Assembly: GCA_033032865.1 (NCBI GenBank)
Contig: JAWHQI010000028.1
Coordinates: 9,009,001 to 9,073,000 of the forward strand
Direction of reading: 5' to 3'
Source: Dactylorhiza incarnata
Taxonomy: Eukaryota; Streptophyta; Magnoliopsida; Asparagales; Orchidaceae
DNA: 64,000 nucleotides
Part shown: positions 46,901-57,234 of the stretch, one piece after another
Layout of the letters: each line of letters begins with the position of its first letter
How positions within the stretch are numbered: position 1 is the first letter of the stretch
The notes under the pieces: generated by a model
Databases searched by the model: none
Told to the model about the DNA's origin: nothing
What the model saw: only the letters and a program-made list of their open reading frames with translations
Made by a program: the position numbers and the translations under genes

Positions 46901-47994
46901 CTTTCACTCATTTATTTGGGTAATCAACATGTGTGTTTAAATCTAAAAATACTTGCTTGTGTATTGTATTTGTACAATGAATACTTGCATAAGTTTATTG
47001 CCTACACTACATTTGAATTGCACTTATGAAATTTAGAAAAGTGGTTCAGTTTAAAAAATTGGGTTTGCAAAACAAGTGTATTCGGAGAATGTTGTCTCAT
47101 AAATATGAACAAAAAAAAATTTATATATGTAGACAAATATAACTCCACCAAGCACTACTTGAACCTCCTGATAAGTCTTCATAAGCATTGTGAGGTTGAG
47201 CACCTTGGAAAGAATAGTAAAGTGTCTTGTGCAAACCTTGGTTATTACACCACTTTGTTAAAAATTATGTGCATTAAAAGTGTGTGAAAGTAATTTACTT
47301 GTGTTTTATTGTGCACTTTACTTTACATATGTCTTGTATTTTGTTGATTTAAATCAATTGTTAATATTGCCCAAAATACACTTATGTGCACATCATTATC
47401 TTTCATAACACTTCTTCTCATGAGTATTGGATTCTAATGTTTTATCTATACTACTCTTTATATAAGAAATGCACTATATAACCTAACATGATCTCTCGAA
47501 TGTTTTGGTATCTCTTGAACTTTAAATTAAGTAACATTGTAGTATAATCTCTCTTTGATATGTTCATTTCATGCTTGGTATCTCTATGAAAAACTTTGAG
47601 ATTTCAAATAGGTTAAAACATCTTTCAATTTTGAACTAAAACTCATATTTTTACTTATATTTTTCATGCTTACAAAAAGATGTTTAATCTTCTGCTTGCT
47701 TACAACTCTTATCTTTTCATTTGAAATCTCTTATATACTATGCTTAAAATCTTTATCATTATCTATATTACAAAAGCTCGATCATGCTTTATCATTTATA
47801 AGAAATGCCTCCTTACTACCCTCACCCCACCTTCTTTTGATAATACCAAAAGGGGGAGATTAATTGAAGAAATCTATATAGGAGAAATATAGAAGATTAA
47901 GGGGAGAATAATTCATGTAATTGATCATGTAGGGGGAGTAAAACATAAATTGCATTTATGTAAGGGGAGCATTAAGATAGGGGGAGTATGCATA
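43924..47994. other. AT-rich non-coding internal region of H
   Basis: No gene or second transposon was recognised in 4 kb. Notable points are a 78-bp tandem duplication at about 46481-46640, a GC-richer island at 45810-46040, a short inverted CTAGCG/CGCTAG pair around 46360, and several GGGGGAG words at 47850-47985. Its base composition differs strongly from the coding part of related elements. Confidence 0.6.
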
Positions 47995-47999
47995 TCATC

Positions 48000-48995
48000 T
48001 GTTGGGTTTTTCTAGAACCATACATCAAATGTAGGCGCAGCGGAAATAAACAGAAACAACCCAAAAAGACTTTGGATCGGCCATAAATGTTGAATCAAGA
48101 AGTTAACAAAATGCTAGGTATGAAATTACCTTTGCGGGATTGGATCAAATCCAACCTAGATGCTCCACGAGTTGATTCCTGTCGTCGGCTATGCGAGTCC
48201 TCACGTAGAATAATATCTACGTCTCTACAGTGATCCACACGAGCCGGGAGAAGAATGACTGCACCTTGAACTTCCACGAACTGCTAGGTTCGCTCCAGGA
48301 AGAACACACACGGCGATGATCGCCGGAGAGGAGGTCGGCGGACGCGATTCAGAGACGGCGAAACACTTCCGTCGACTAGGGTTCGTGAGGCGAGAACGGA
48401 ACTCCTTCCGTCGGCTTCTTCTTTTCGTTAGTTATGAGAACCCTAAAAACGAAGTCCTATTTATACCCAAAGGATAAACAGCTTCTAGAAGAATCGCTAT
48501 CCGCAGACCACACATCAGAATAAGGGCTTCTGTTACAATTCGTCGGAATTCCACGGAAGATCATTCGTCGAGATTTCACGGGACAATCCGACGAATCCGA
48601 CGAATCAGATCAGACGGCAACATTTGCCGAGAAAATGATCTCTATAACAATTCGTCGAGTCTTCACGGGACAACCCGACGAATCCCGACGAATCCAGACA
48701 GACGACAACATTTTGTCGAATGAAGGGTTTCTGTAATAATTCGTCGAGTGTTCACGGGACAATCCGACGAATCCCGACGAATCCGACGAATTCTATCCGT
48801 GTAAACCCGACGAATTCAGACAGCAACAACCTGCTGGATTTCCCCATTCTATATATGGTGATTGGTAATATTTACCAACACAGTCAATCTACCAACTTCT
48901 CCACATGCTCTTATGTGCGACCCTGCAGGCTTATATCGCGTTGGCAGTGAGATTACATGTTTGACCACTTCTAGATCACAACGGCAACTCCAACA
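48000..48995 (-). repeat. 3' LTR of copia B
   Basis: Followed inward by the polypurine tract (complement GTCTCCCACT, 48996-49005). TATA complement at 48456-48466. The upstream array, 48532-48822, is made of ATTCGTCG and CGACGAAT words in alternating orientation, spaced by (C)ACGGGACAA. Confidence 0.95.
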
Positions 48996-49972
48996 GTCTC
49001 CCACTTGATCTTGAAAGTATCAAACCAAAAACCTCACAAACAATGAGCGGCATCTAGCAATGCATCATTGATCCCCAAGCAATAAGAGTTCATAACTCAT
49101 AAGCCTTTATGACCAATGTTCCAGCGTTGTCTTTGTCCCTTTGTCCCTTACATCCGGAAAGAACTAGAGGCATGGACCGTGTCACCCTCATAATAGCTCA
49201 ATCCAAGTTTCTTGATCTAGAACGGACTTCCAGAGAATGGTGAGCTCAATATCACATATTGACTCTACCAAGCATGGCCATGCGTTTCTCAGTCCAATTC
49301 CATCAAGGGGCCCATGGATGCAACTCCTGTTATATAGGAGGACAAATCCCATATCTGCTCACACCCAAACACCCAAATGATTCGTAACGTACCCAACGAC
49401 CACCCTTATCATCAACCTTCTTCAAGGAAGACTTTAGATGACATCAAAGCACGCTCTTCCTCACTCGGTGAATGCTGTGACTTCAAGTCAAAGGACCACA
49501 ACACCATTGTCAAATGAGACCTACTTGTGACACTTTTAAGTAACAATCCACAAAGTAGTCTCAGGTTGGGTCTGTCCAGTACAACTTGTTCACTAACAAG
49601 TACCCACGTGATGACTTGATATCACAATATCATGACCTGTGAGAACCGGTCATCAGTCAACACACATGCTAGTCTTAATGTATCATCATCACCCTTAGCT
49701 TCTACGATGATACCTCGACCAGGGACCTTTTAAGAATGAAGCTTCGAAATCATAGGCTCTCACATTCAAGTCTCGTACTTGATGTCCTATGGAAGCGAAC
49801 ATTCTAAGGGTATTTATCACGAATTTTATTCTATCATATAGAAACAGTATATCGTAATAAAAGAACTTGCCATTAATCGTAAAAAGAAATAATTGGTACA
49901 CAATTCATCATATGAATAAATTTTAAACAGCCAACAGAATATTTATTTTACATGCAACCCACAAGACTCCCA
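48996..49972 (-). other. 3' untranslated region of copia B
   Basis: Non-coding, collinear with 1-696 of copy A. Between the stop codon of pol (49973) and the polypurine tract. No extra frame with recognisable domains. Confidence 0.8.
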
Positions 49973-52900
49973 CTAGAGTTGATCATTCAGGTATCGTATA
50001 CCCATTGATCTAGTATGACCATCATGCTTTCTCTGCGCGAGAGGCTTTGTCAGTGGATCTGCAATATTCTCCTCAGTCGGCACTCTGCAAATGTTCACAT
50101 CTCCTCGTTCGACAATCTCACGAATAAGATGGAACCGCCGAAGTATGTGCTTGGAGCGCTGATGGGATCTAGGTTCCTTAGATTGTGCAATTGCACCATT
50201 GTTATCACAGTAGAGAACTACGGGACCAACAATGCTAGGAACTACATCTAGCTCGCCGATGAATTTCCTAATCCATACAGCCTCCTTCGCTGCATTAGCT
50301 GCAGCGATATACTCGGCCTCAGTTGTAGAATCAGCAACTGTCTCTTGCTTGGAACTCTTCCAGCTCACAGCTCCTCCATTCAGGCAAAACACAAACCCTG
50401 ACTGAGACTTTGAATCATCCCTATCAGTTTGGAAGCTGGCATCCGTGTAACCACTTACAACGAGCTCTTCCTTTCCACCATACACCAAGAATACATCCTT
50501 AGTCCTTCTCAAGTACTTCAGGATATTCTTTACGGCTATCCAGTGACATTCACCGGGATCAGACTGATACCTGCTAGTCATGCTCAAAGCAAAAGAGACA
50601 TCGGGTCGAGTACATAACATTGCATACATGATTGACCCAATTGCCGAAGCATATGGAATCAACTTCATGCGGTCCTTATCTTCACAAGATTTTGGACACT
50701 GGTCCTTAGAGAGATTCACACCATGAGACATGGGCAAAAATCCTTTCTTGGACTCAAGCATGTTGAACCGCTTCAACACCTTGTCAATGTACGTACTCTG
50801 GGTCAAACCCAGCAACTTCTTCGATCTATCTCTATAGATCTTAATACCGAGTATGTAAGTCGCTTCACCCAAGTCCTTCATAGAAAAGCAGTTCCCTAGG
50901 TTGTTCTTAACAACTTTCAGGGTAGGTATGTCATTCCCAATCAGCAGTATGTCATCTACATACAATATCAGGAAGACAACAATGCTCCCACTGATTCGCT
51001 TGTAAACACACGGTTCATCTTCGTTCTTGACAAAACCAAACTCTTTGATCTTCTCATCAAAACGAAGATTCCAACTTCTAGAGGCTTGTTTCAATCCATA
51101 GATGGACTTATTCAGCTTGCATATTTTAGTGGCTTCATTTGGGGATACAAAACCCTCGGGTTGTGTCATGTACACTTCCTCAAGGAGGTTTCCATTTAGG
51201 AAAGCCGTTTTGACATCCATCTGCCAGATCTCGTAGTCATAATACGCAGCAATAGCAAGCAATATCCTAATGGACTTTACCATGGCAACAGGGGAAAAGG
51301 TCTCATCATAGTCAACACCATGAATTTGCTTGAAACCCTTAGCCACCAGTCGCCCTTTGAATGTCTGTACATTCCCATCCATGTCGGTCTTCTTCTTGAA
51401 GACCCACTTGCACCCTATGGGTCGTACCCCTTCAGGTGGTTCCACCAAGTTCCAAACTTGGTTTATATACATGGAGTCCATTTTGGATTTCATAGCCTCA
51501 AGCCATTTGTCGGAGTCCGGTCCATTCATAGCCTCTTGGTAGGTTGCTGGTTCATCATCATGATCCATAAGCAACACATTACCTATTTGAGACACGAGAA
51601 ATCCATATCTCTCAGGCTCAAATCTTGGTCTACCAGATCTACGTAGGACTTGTGTTTCGTGAGCAGGTTCTCTAGCTACAACATCTTGTAGTCCTGGCTC
51701 AGAATCCAACTCTGGTTCATTCACTATTTGTGGTTCTTGAACTTCTTCAAGTTCTACCTTTTGCGTCTTTCTTGATAAGAACTCTTTCTCCAAGAAGACA
51801 CCCGTCCTTGCGACAAACACTTTGCCCTCAGACGGTAGGTAAAAGTAATATCCCTTCGTTTCCTTAGGATATCCCACCAGATAACACTTATCTGATTTGG
51901 GTTCCAGCTTGTCAGGCATTTGACGTCGTACGTATGCCTCACAGCCCCAAATTTTAATGAACGACATACTAGGACGCTTCCCAGTCCATATCTCATATGG
52001 TGTCTTTAGAACCGTTTTCGTCGGAGCGCGATTCAGTGTCATTGCAGCAGTCTCTAAAGCAAAACCCCAAAAGGAAACAGGCAAGTCTGCATGACTCATC
52101 ATCGACCGTACCATGTCTAACAGAGTACGATTTCTCCTCTCAGACACACCATTATGCTGCGGTGTCCTAGGTGGAGTGAGCTGTGATACAATACCACACT
52201 CTTTCAGATGATCATGGAACTCATGACTCAGGTATTCGCCACCTCGATCAGATCGGAGTGCTTTAACCTTTTTACCCAATTGGTTCTCCACTTCATTCTT
52301 AAACTCTTTGAACTTTTCAAAGGTTTCGGATTTGCACTTCATAAGATACACGTATCCGTATCTACTGAAATCATCAGTAAATGTAAAGAAGTAGAAAAAC
52401 CCACCTCTAGCCATAGAACTCATGGGTCCGCATACATCACTATGTACAACACCCAAGAGATCCTCAGCCCTCTCAGTATAACCAGTGAAAGGGGCTTTAG
52501 TCATCTTGCCTAATAAACAAGACTCACATCGCTCAAATGATTCATAATCAAATGAGTCCAATAGTCCATCTTTATGGAGCTTGGATATGCGCTTCTCATT
52601 TATATGGCCCAAACGACAATGCCAGAGATATGTAGGATTTGAGTCATTTGTTCTTAGTCTTTTATTATTATCTACATTATAGATCGGATGGTCCAGGTTC
52701 AAAACATAAAGACCATTAAACAATTGAGCTACAGCATAACAAACATCATTCTTAAATATAGAACAACAATTGTTCTTAATTATAAAAGAAAATCCAATCA
52801 TGTCTAAGCATGAAATGGATATAATGTTTCTAGTTATGGCCGGAACATAATAACAATTATCAAGTTCTATTACAAGCCCACTGGGCAAAGAAAGACGGTA

Positions 52901-53928
52901 AACCCCTACGGCTACAGCAGCAACTCTTGCTCCATTGCCGACATGTAGGTCCACCTCTCCTTTACTCAGCAATCTCCTCCTTCCTAGTTCCTGCACATTT
53001 GTACAAATGTGAGAACCACATCCGGTATCCAATACCCAAGATGAAGGAGCAGAAAGGTTTATCTCTATAACATAAATATCCGAAGCGGAAGTCATACCTC
53101 CCTTCATTTTCTGCAGACCCTCAATGTACGAAGGACAATTCCTCCTCCAATGACCAGCCTTGCCACAGTGGTGGCATTTTCCTTCCTTCACGGTGCTCTT
53201 CCTTTTCAGCGCAGAAGATTTGGGCTCAAGATGTGACTTAGGTCCCACCTTCGTCTTCTTGAAGCCATTGGCCTTACCCTTGCCTTTATGTACCATCAAT
53301 ATGGGACTAGCAGGCTTGGCCTTCTTCATGTTTATCTCGGCAGTTCGCAACATGCCTAGGAGCTCGGGCAGTGTCTTGTCTATTTCATTCATGTTGTAGT
53401 TCAAGACAAACTGCTCATAATTATCCGGCAACGATTGCAGGATAAGATCTGTGTCCAACTCTTGACCCAGAGGAAAACCCAGTCTCTCCAGGTTCTCTAT
53501 ATACCCAATCATCTTGAGTACGTGAGTACCAACTGAGTCTCGAGCTCCCATTTTGCACTGAAATAATGCCTTCGTGACATCGAACCTCTCTTGACGGGCT
53601 TGCCCTTGAAACATTTTCTTTAGGTGCTCGTCAATCTCCTTGCACCCCATGTTCTCGTGTTGCTTCTGAAGCTCAGAGTTCATGGTGGCAAGCATAAGGC
53701 ACTCGACGTCTAAGGCATCATCGGTATACTTCTTATAAGCATCCTTATCAACACGGACGAGTTCCCGGTCGGCACCTCGGGGGCTTCTTCTTCCAAGACG
53801 TAGAGCTTTCGCTCTTGCCTGAGAACAATTCTCAGGTTCCTATACCAGTCCATATAGTTCGTCCCACTAAGCTTGTCCTTCTCAAGGATAGCTCTTAGGG
53901 ACAAGGTGGAATGTGAACCACTTGCCAT
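49973..53928 (-). pseudogene. copia gag-pol polyprotein of B, one frameshift
   Basis: The start MASGSHSTLSLRAIL (53928) opens gag. A single-base loss near 53753 shifts the frame, after which 1240 codons are open to 49973. Domains in order: UBN2-type gag, zinc knuckle CHHCGKAGHWRRNC, protease WVLDTGCGSHIC, GAG-pre-integrase YLWHCRLGHINEKR, integrase core (HSDVCGPM, SDRGGEYLS, NGVSERRNRT), RT (CKWVFKKKTD, MDVKTAFLNG, YVDDILLIGND), RNase H (SSKQETVADSTTEAEYIAAA, LYCDNNGAIA, ADPLTKPL). All catalytic residues looked for are present. Apart from the gag frameshift nothing else is broken, so this copy was active recently. Total would be about 1315 residues, usual for copia. Confidence 0.95.
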
Positions 53929-54111
53929 GGAGTTCTACAAGAATTCATGCAGAATCTAATTAGTACCTTAATTTCAAAATACAATTTATTTTTAATTTGG
54001 ACTTCAATTAAATACTCCCACTATTTTATTCAAATTGATGGCCCTCACTATCAATTCGGAGAGTCCATGCGAGCTACTCTCTTAGTGGACAAGATCCGTA
54101 TTTCACCAACA
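53929..54111 (-). other. leader of copia B, gag-proximal part
   Basis: Untranslated leader between gag and the G insertion point. It continues at 60671-61587 after G and aligns with 4631-5649 of copy A across the junction, which shows the pre-insertion sequence and confirms CAACA (54107-54111) as the duplicated target. Confidence 0.85.
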
Positions 54112-54373
54112 TGATGAGTCCAGATCATATACACTTTTATGGACTCATCTGGGCCATTTAGTTAGTCATTTCACTGCACTTTAGCCCTGTTATTGTTTAT
54201 ATTTGATATTCCATGCTAGGTGCACCTTTAGGCCCATTTTGGTGTGTTTTCATGTTTATCTTCATTAGTAGTTTTCATGCACTGTTAGGTGCCACTTTCA
54301 GTAGCTGGATTCGTGGTTGTACGCTGGAATAGGAGTCGTGCAAGTGTTCCCGGTGCAATTCTGCACAGGAACA

Positions 54374-54735
54374 CTGCGCACGATCACTGGTTCTATTGCG
54401 CACGACCACTGGTCGTGCGCCACTGATCGTGTGCACTTAGCCCTTTTTATGAGTTCTGTTTGGTGTAGTGCGCACGACCACCAACGCTAGTGCGCACGAC
54501 CACCGGTCGTGCGCCACTGTTCGTGCGCACTCATCATTAAATTTCTGAGTTCTGTTTGGTCTAATGCGCACGACCACCGACGATAGTGCGCACGACCACC
54601 GGTCGTGCGCCACTGGTCGTGCGAACATGTTATTTTATAATTTCTGTCTTTGCAGGTTCCGTCCAGGCAGAGCGCACGATCACCGAATGCTAGTGCGCAC
54701 GACCACTGGTCGTGCGCCAATGACCGTGCGCACTG
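54374..54735. repeat. palindrome array upstream of the TATA of G
   Basis: At least four units of the form GCGCACGACCA-(C/T)-GGTCGTGCGC or half-units, with 10-bp perfect arms, separated by 40-60 bp spacers that include GTTCTGTTTGGT. The second copy is at 59223-59584 in the other LTR. CACG/CGTG cores resemble the core of plant bZIP/bHLH sites; that connection is inference. Confidence 0.9.
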
Positions 54736-54750
54736 TTTAATTCCAGCGCC

Positions 54751-54757
54751 TATAAAT
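54751..54757 (+). promoter_or_regulatory. TATA box of the G 5' LTR
   Basis: TATAAAT, 16 bp after the palindrome array and followed by a CT-rich segment, the expected arrangement for a plant core promoter. The copy in the 3' LTR is at 59600-59606. Confidence 0.7.
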
Positions 54758-55822
54758 TCCCTGCTCGCGATTTTAGGTCGGACGCTCGCCCGACTCCGCC
54801 GTTTTCTGCTCCCGTTCGCCCAGTTTCGCCCCTCCATCGCCGCCCACCTTAGGGAGGATCTCCGGGCAAGCTTTCAACGCCAAATCTTTGCCGGAGTTTC
54901 CTCTCGGCCTCCTCCTTCATCCACGAGCTCCAAAGGAAGACCTAGCCGCCATTACCGTCAAGCAAGAGGAAGTTTGCAACCTCCACCGGATCGTGACACG
55001 AAGAAGACGGGTCCATTGGAGAGTCGTGACAGCTCTCTCTACCCCGGACGTAGTTGTGGACCGAGCTTGGACGCGGATTGACAACCCGGCGATTCCAACC
55101 GTGAATCTTCAACGAGCCTTCGGATTCGGTCGATTTCTTGCCTTGTTCTCCTTTTATTGATTGTTGTAATAGCTAGATCTTGTGTATTTTGATGAAGAGC
55201 ACTTAAACTTGTCTCTATATTTATATATTTCATTTTTGTGGAATACTTTTGTGGTTTATGTGTGTATGAGGAGCGCCACCATCCATTTTCCATCCCACCA
55301 CCGTGTCCGGTGCCGCACTAGCAATTGCTAGTGGCGTGCTAGTTGAACAGGTGCTTACGACCCTCATTCCGTTAGCCTACTCGCCCATCCGCCTACCGAA
55401 GCGTGGCATCGCGGCCCGTGTACTCCATCCCGCCTAACGAAGCAGCGCGCTCAAGGCCTGCATAGTTCGATCCGCTTGCCTACTCGTCCATCCGCCCTTA
55501 CGAAGTAGCGCGTTCAAGGCCTACGTAGTCTTCCATCCCGCCGAGCGAAGCTTTGCATAGCGGCATTGCATAGGAGTAGTTGATAGCTTTTATTTTATTT
55601 TCCAAAAGCCAACCCAACTCCCCCGCATCCCATCCGATTTTAGGACTTCAATCTCAAGTCCTTCCTCGAAACCTAACTCCACCTTACTGTGTTCCTTGAG
55701 AGATTCGATACTCGGGGATTACTCCTCGTTTTATATTACTTGAACGATCGGTACACTGCCGTTTCGTGTCGCAGTCGAGCTACCGCCTATAGCGGTGTGT
55801 GAGATTTGCGCCATCAAGTTTT

Positions 55823-55840
55823 TGGCTCCGTTGCCGGGGA
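55823..55840 (+). other. primer binding site of G
   Basis: TGGCTCCGTTGCCGGGGA, six bases inside the LTR. It differs at one position from the Athila/Tat-type TGGCGCCGTTGCCGGGGA carried by K at 38519-38540. Confidence 0.88.
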
Positions 55841-56034
55841 ACACAGACGTGTGAGTTTTCTGGAGAGGGAGAGTCTGAGAGAGAAGCTCTTCCATTTGTA
55901 AATTGCATCTCTTATTTTATTTCTGTTCTTTTTATTCCTTTTTCTTGTTTTATATCAGGTTGCTTTAGTAATTTCTATTTGGTTTAGTATTTGCACAATA
56001 GCATTTTTATTTTGAATCGTTTTATCTTCGCACT

Positions 56035-57234
56035 ATGTGGGCACATCTCAATTTCCGTTGCCGTTGGTGTGGAGCTACCTCCCACTCTAGTGATGAATGC
56101 CCTACGGAGAATAGTAGGCATAATTCTTATAGCCCAGCATATGGAGCACCGACATCGTCTGGTACTCCATATGGTGCGCGTAAGTCTTATGGCTACTCTG
56201 CTGAGCCTTTACCGTCATACTTCTTTTCGGCTCCAGCCCCCGCTGTGCCAAAGAAGCCCGCTAGGCAGTGCCAGTTTTGTCGGAGCACAGATCATGCCCT
56301 GAAGGATTGTGCTGCTTTTCGTTGCCAATTGGATGAGGATGACGAGCCGGATATCCGGATCGTCCCGAATCCTAACTCTGGTGGCACACCTTCAACATCC
56401 GGTTTTGTGTCTTTGCCACCTTCACATCTTGAAGGGTATGGCATGGATACGGTCACCGGATGTGCGGCTGATCTACGCACCGACATTGCTGAGCCTGCTC
56501 TCCCTGTGCATCCACCACTTCTAGTGGATTCGATTCTTTCCCCTATTGTGCATTCTACTTTCGTTTCCGACAACATTGTTGAGGATGTGTCGCATGAGGA
56601 GGTTGTTGATCTTTGTGTTGTGCCTATTCCTATGGAGGAGGACAACCTTCTAGGTGAAGAGGAGTTTTCCTCAACACCGGTGGAGGAAGTCCAAATCCTA
56701 AGCCTGGCCACCGTTGATCCCGCCAACTCTTGTGGCATTGATGACAATGCTAACATTATTTTACTTCCCCAACCTGATGGGAGTGAGACCGGGACCACTC
56801 CCCCGATTGATGTTTATTTATGTCCTTCGTCTTCTTTATTTCTTGACCCCCCTTCTTCATCCGAGCTTGTGCAGGTTGAGTCCTCACAGGTTCCCCAGGA
56901 GGACTTGGAGCTTCTTGCCCGAGTCAACGATGATTGCATCCTTATATGCGAGGAGGTTGACCCCTCCTCCATTAAGGAAGCCTCATTCGTTGCCTTCTCC
57001 TCCTGCGGACCTGCTGTGGACGATACCTTGCTAGGCAAGGATATTTTTGGTGAGTTGAGTGAGGACCAGGCCTCCTCCTCTTCTTACTTTCTTTTCCCTC
57101 TACCTGTGATGGGCAGGTTTTATCTTTATGCAGGTAGAGGGGTGACTGTTCTATCACCGTATCGGTACCCGCAACCGACACGGATATTAGGCCAGTTACC
57201 TGTCCACTTCTCCTTCCATAGGCCCATTAGCTAG
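56035..57234 (+). CDS. 399-residue protein with two zinc knuckles (element G)
   Basis: Not recognised as any standard retrotransposon protein. Two CX2CX4HX4C knuckles lie near the N-terminus: C9-C12-H17-C22 and C79-C82-H87-C92, separated by a Ser/Tyr/Pro-rich stretch (SYSPAYGAP, PSYFFSAPAP). The rest (about 100-370) is acidic and rich in Asp, Glu, Ser, Pro and Val, without repeats or membrane segments; the last 30 residues are more basic and aromatic. Such knuckles bind single-stranded nucleic acid in gag nucleocapsid. Here the capsid part is missing, and the knuckles stand first, not last. The frame is open over its full length in a young element, which suggests real coding capacity. The start at 56035 is the first Met of the frame near the first knuckle. 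Whether it is a gag fragment, a packaging helper or a captured host zinc-knuckle segment cannot be told by eye. Confidence 0.7.
   Translation: MWAHLNFRCRWCGATSHSSDECPTENSRHNSYSPAYGAPTSSGTPYGARKSYGYSAEPLPSYFFSAPAPAVPKKPARQCQFCRSTDHALKDCAAFRCQLDEDDEPDIRIVPNPNSGGTPSTSGFVSLPPSHLEGYGMDTVTGCAADLRTDIAEPALPVHPPLLVDSILSPIVHSTFVSDNIVEDVSHEEVVDLCVVPIPMEEDNLLGEEEFSSTPVEEVQILSLATVDPANSCGIDDNANIILLPQPDGSETGTTPPIDVYLCPSSSLFLDPPSSSELVQVESSQVPQEDLELLARVNDDCILICEEVDPSSIKEASFVAFSSCGPAVDDTLLGKDIFGELSEDQASSSSYFLFPLPVMGRFYLYAGRGVTVLSPYRYPQPTRILGQLPVHFSFHRPIS

Larger units (their letters stand above)
54112..55816 (+). repeat. 5' LTR of G (1705 bp)
   Basis: Ends TGATGAG...GCCATCA. The outer end forms an inverted repeat: GATGAGTCCA (54113-54122) and TGGACTCATC (54140-54149). 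At 54374-54735 lies an array of GCGCACGACC/GGTCGTGCGC palindromes directly upstream of the TATA box (TATAAAT, 54751-54757). Small open frames in the LTR (for example 54650-55081) show no domains. Confidence 0.95.

Noticed and set aside
54650..55081. Open frame of 143 codons inside the G LTR, repeated at 59499-59930
   Set aside because: It is duplicated only because the LTR is duplicated. Composition follows the CpG-rich DNA, no domain pattern is visible, and frames on both strands are equally open here.
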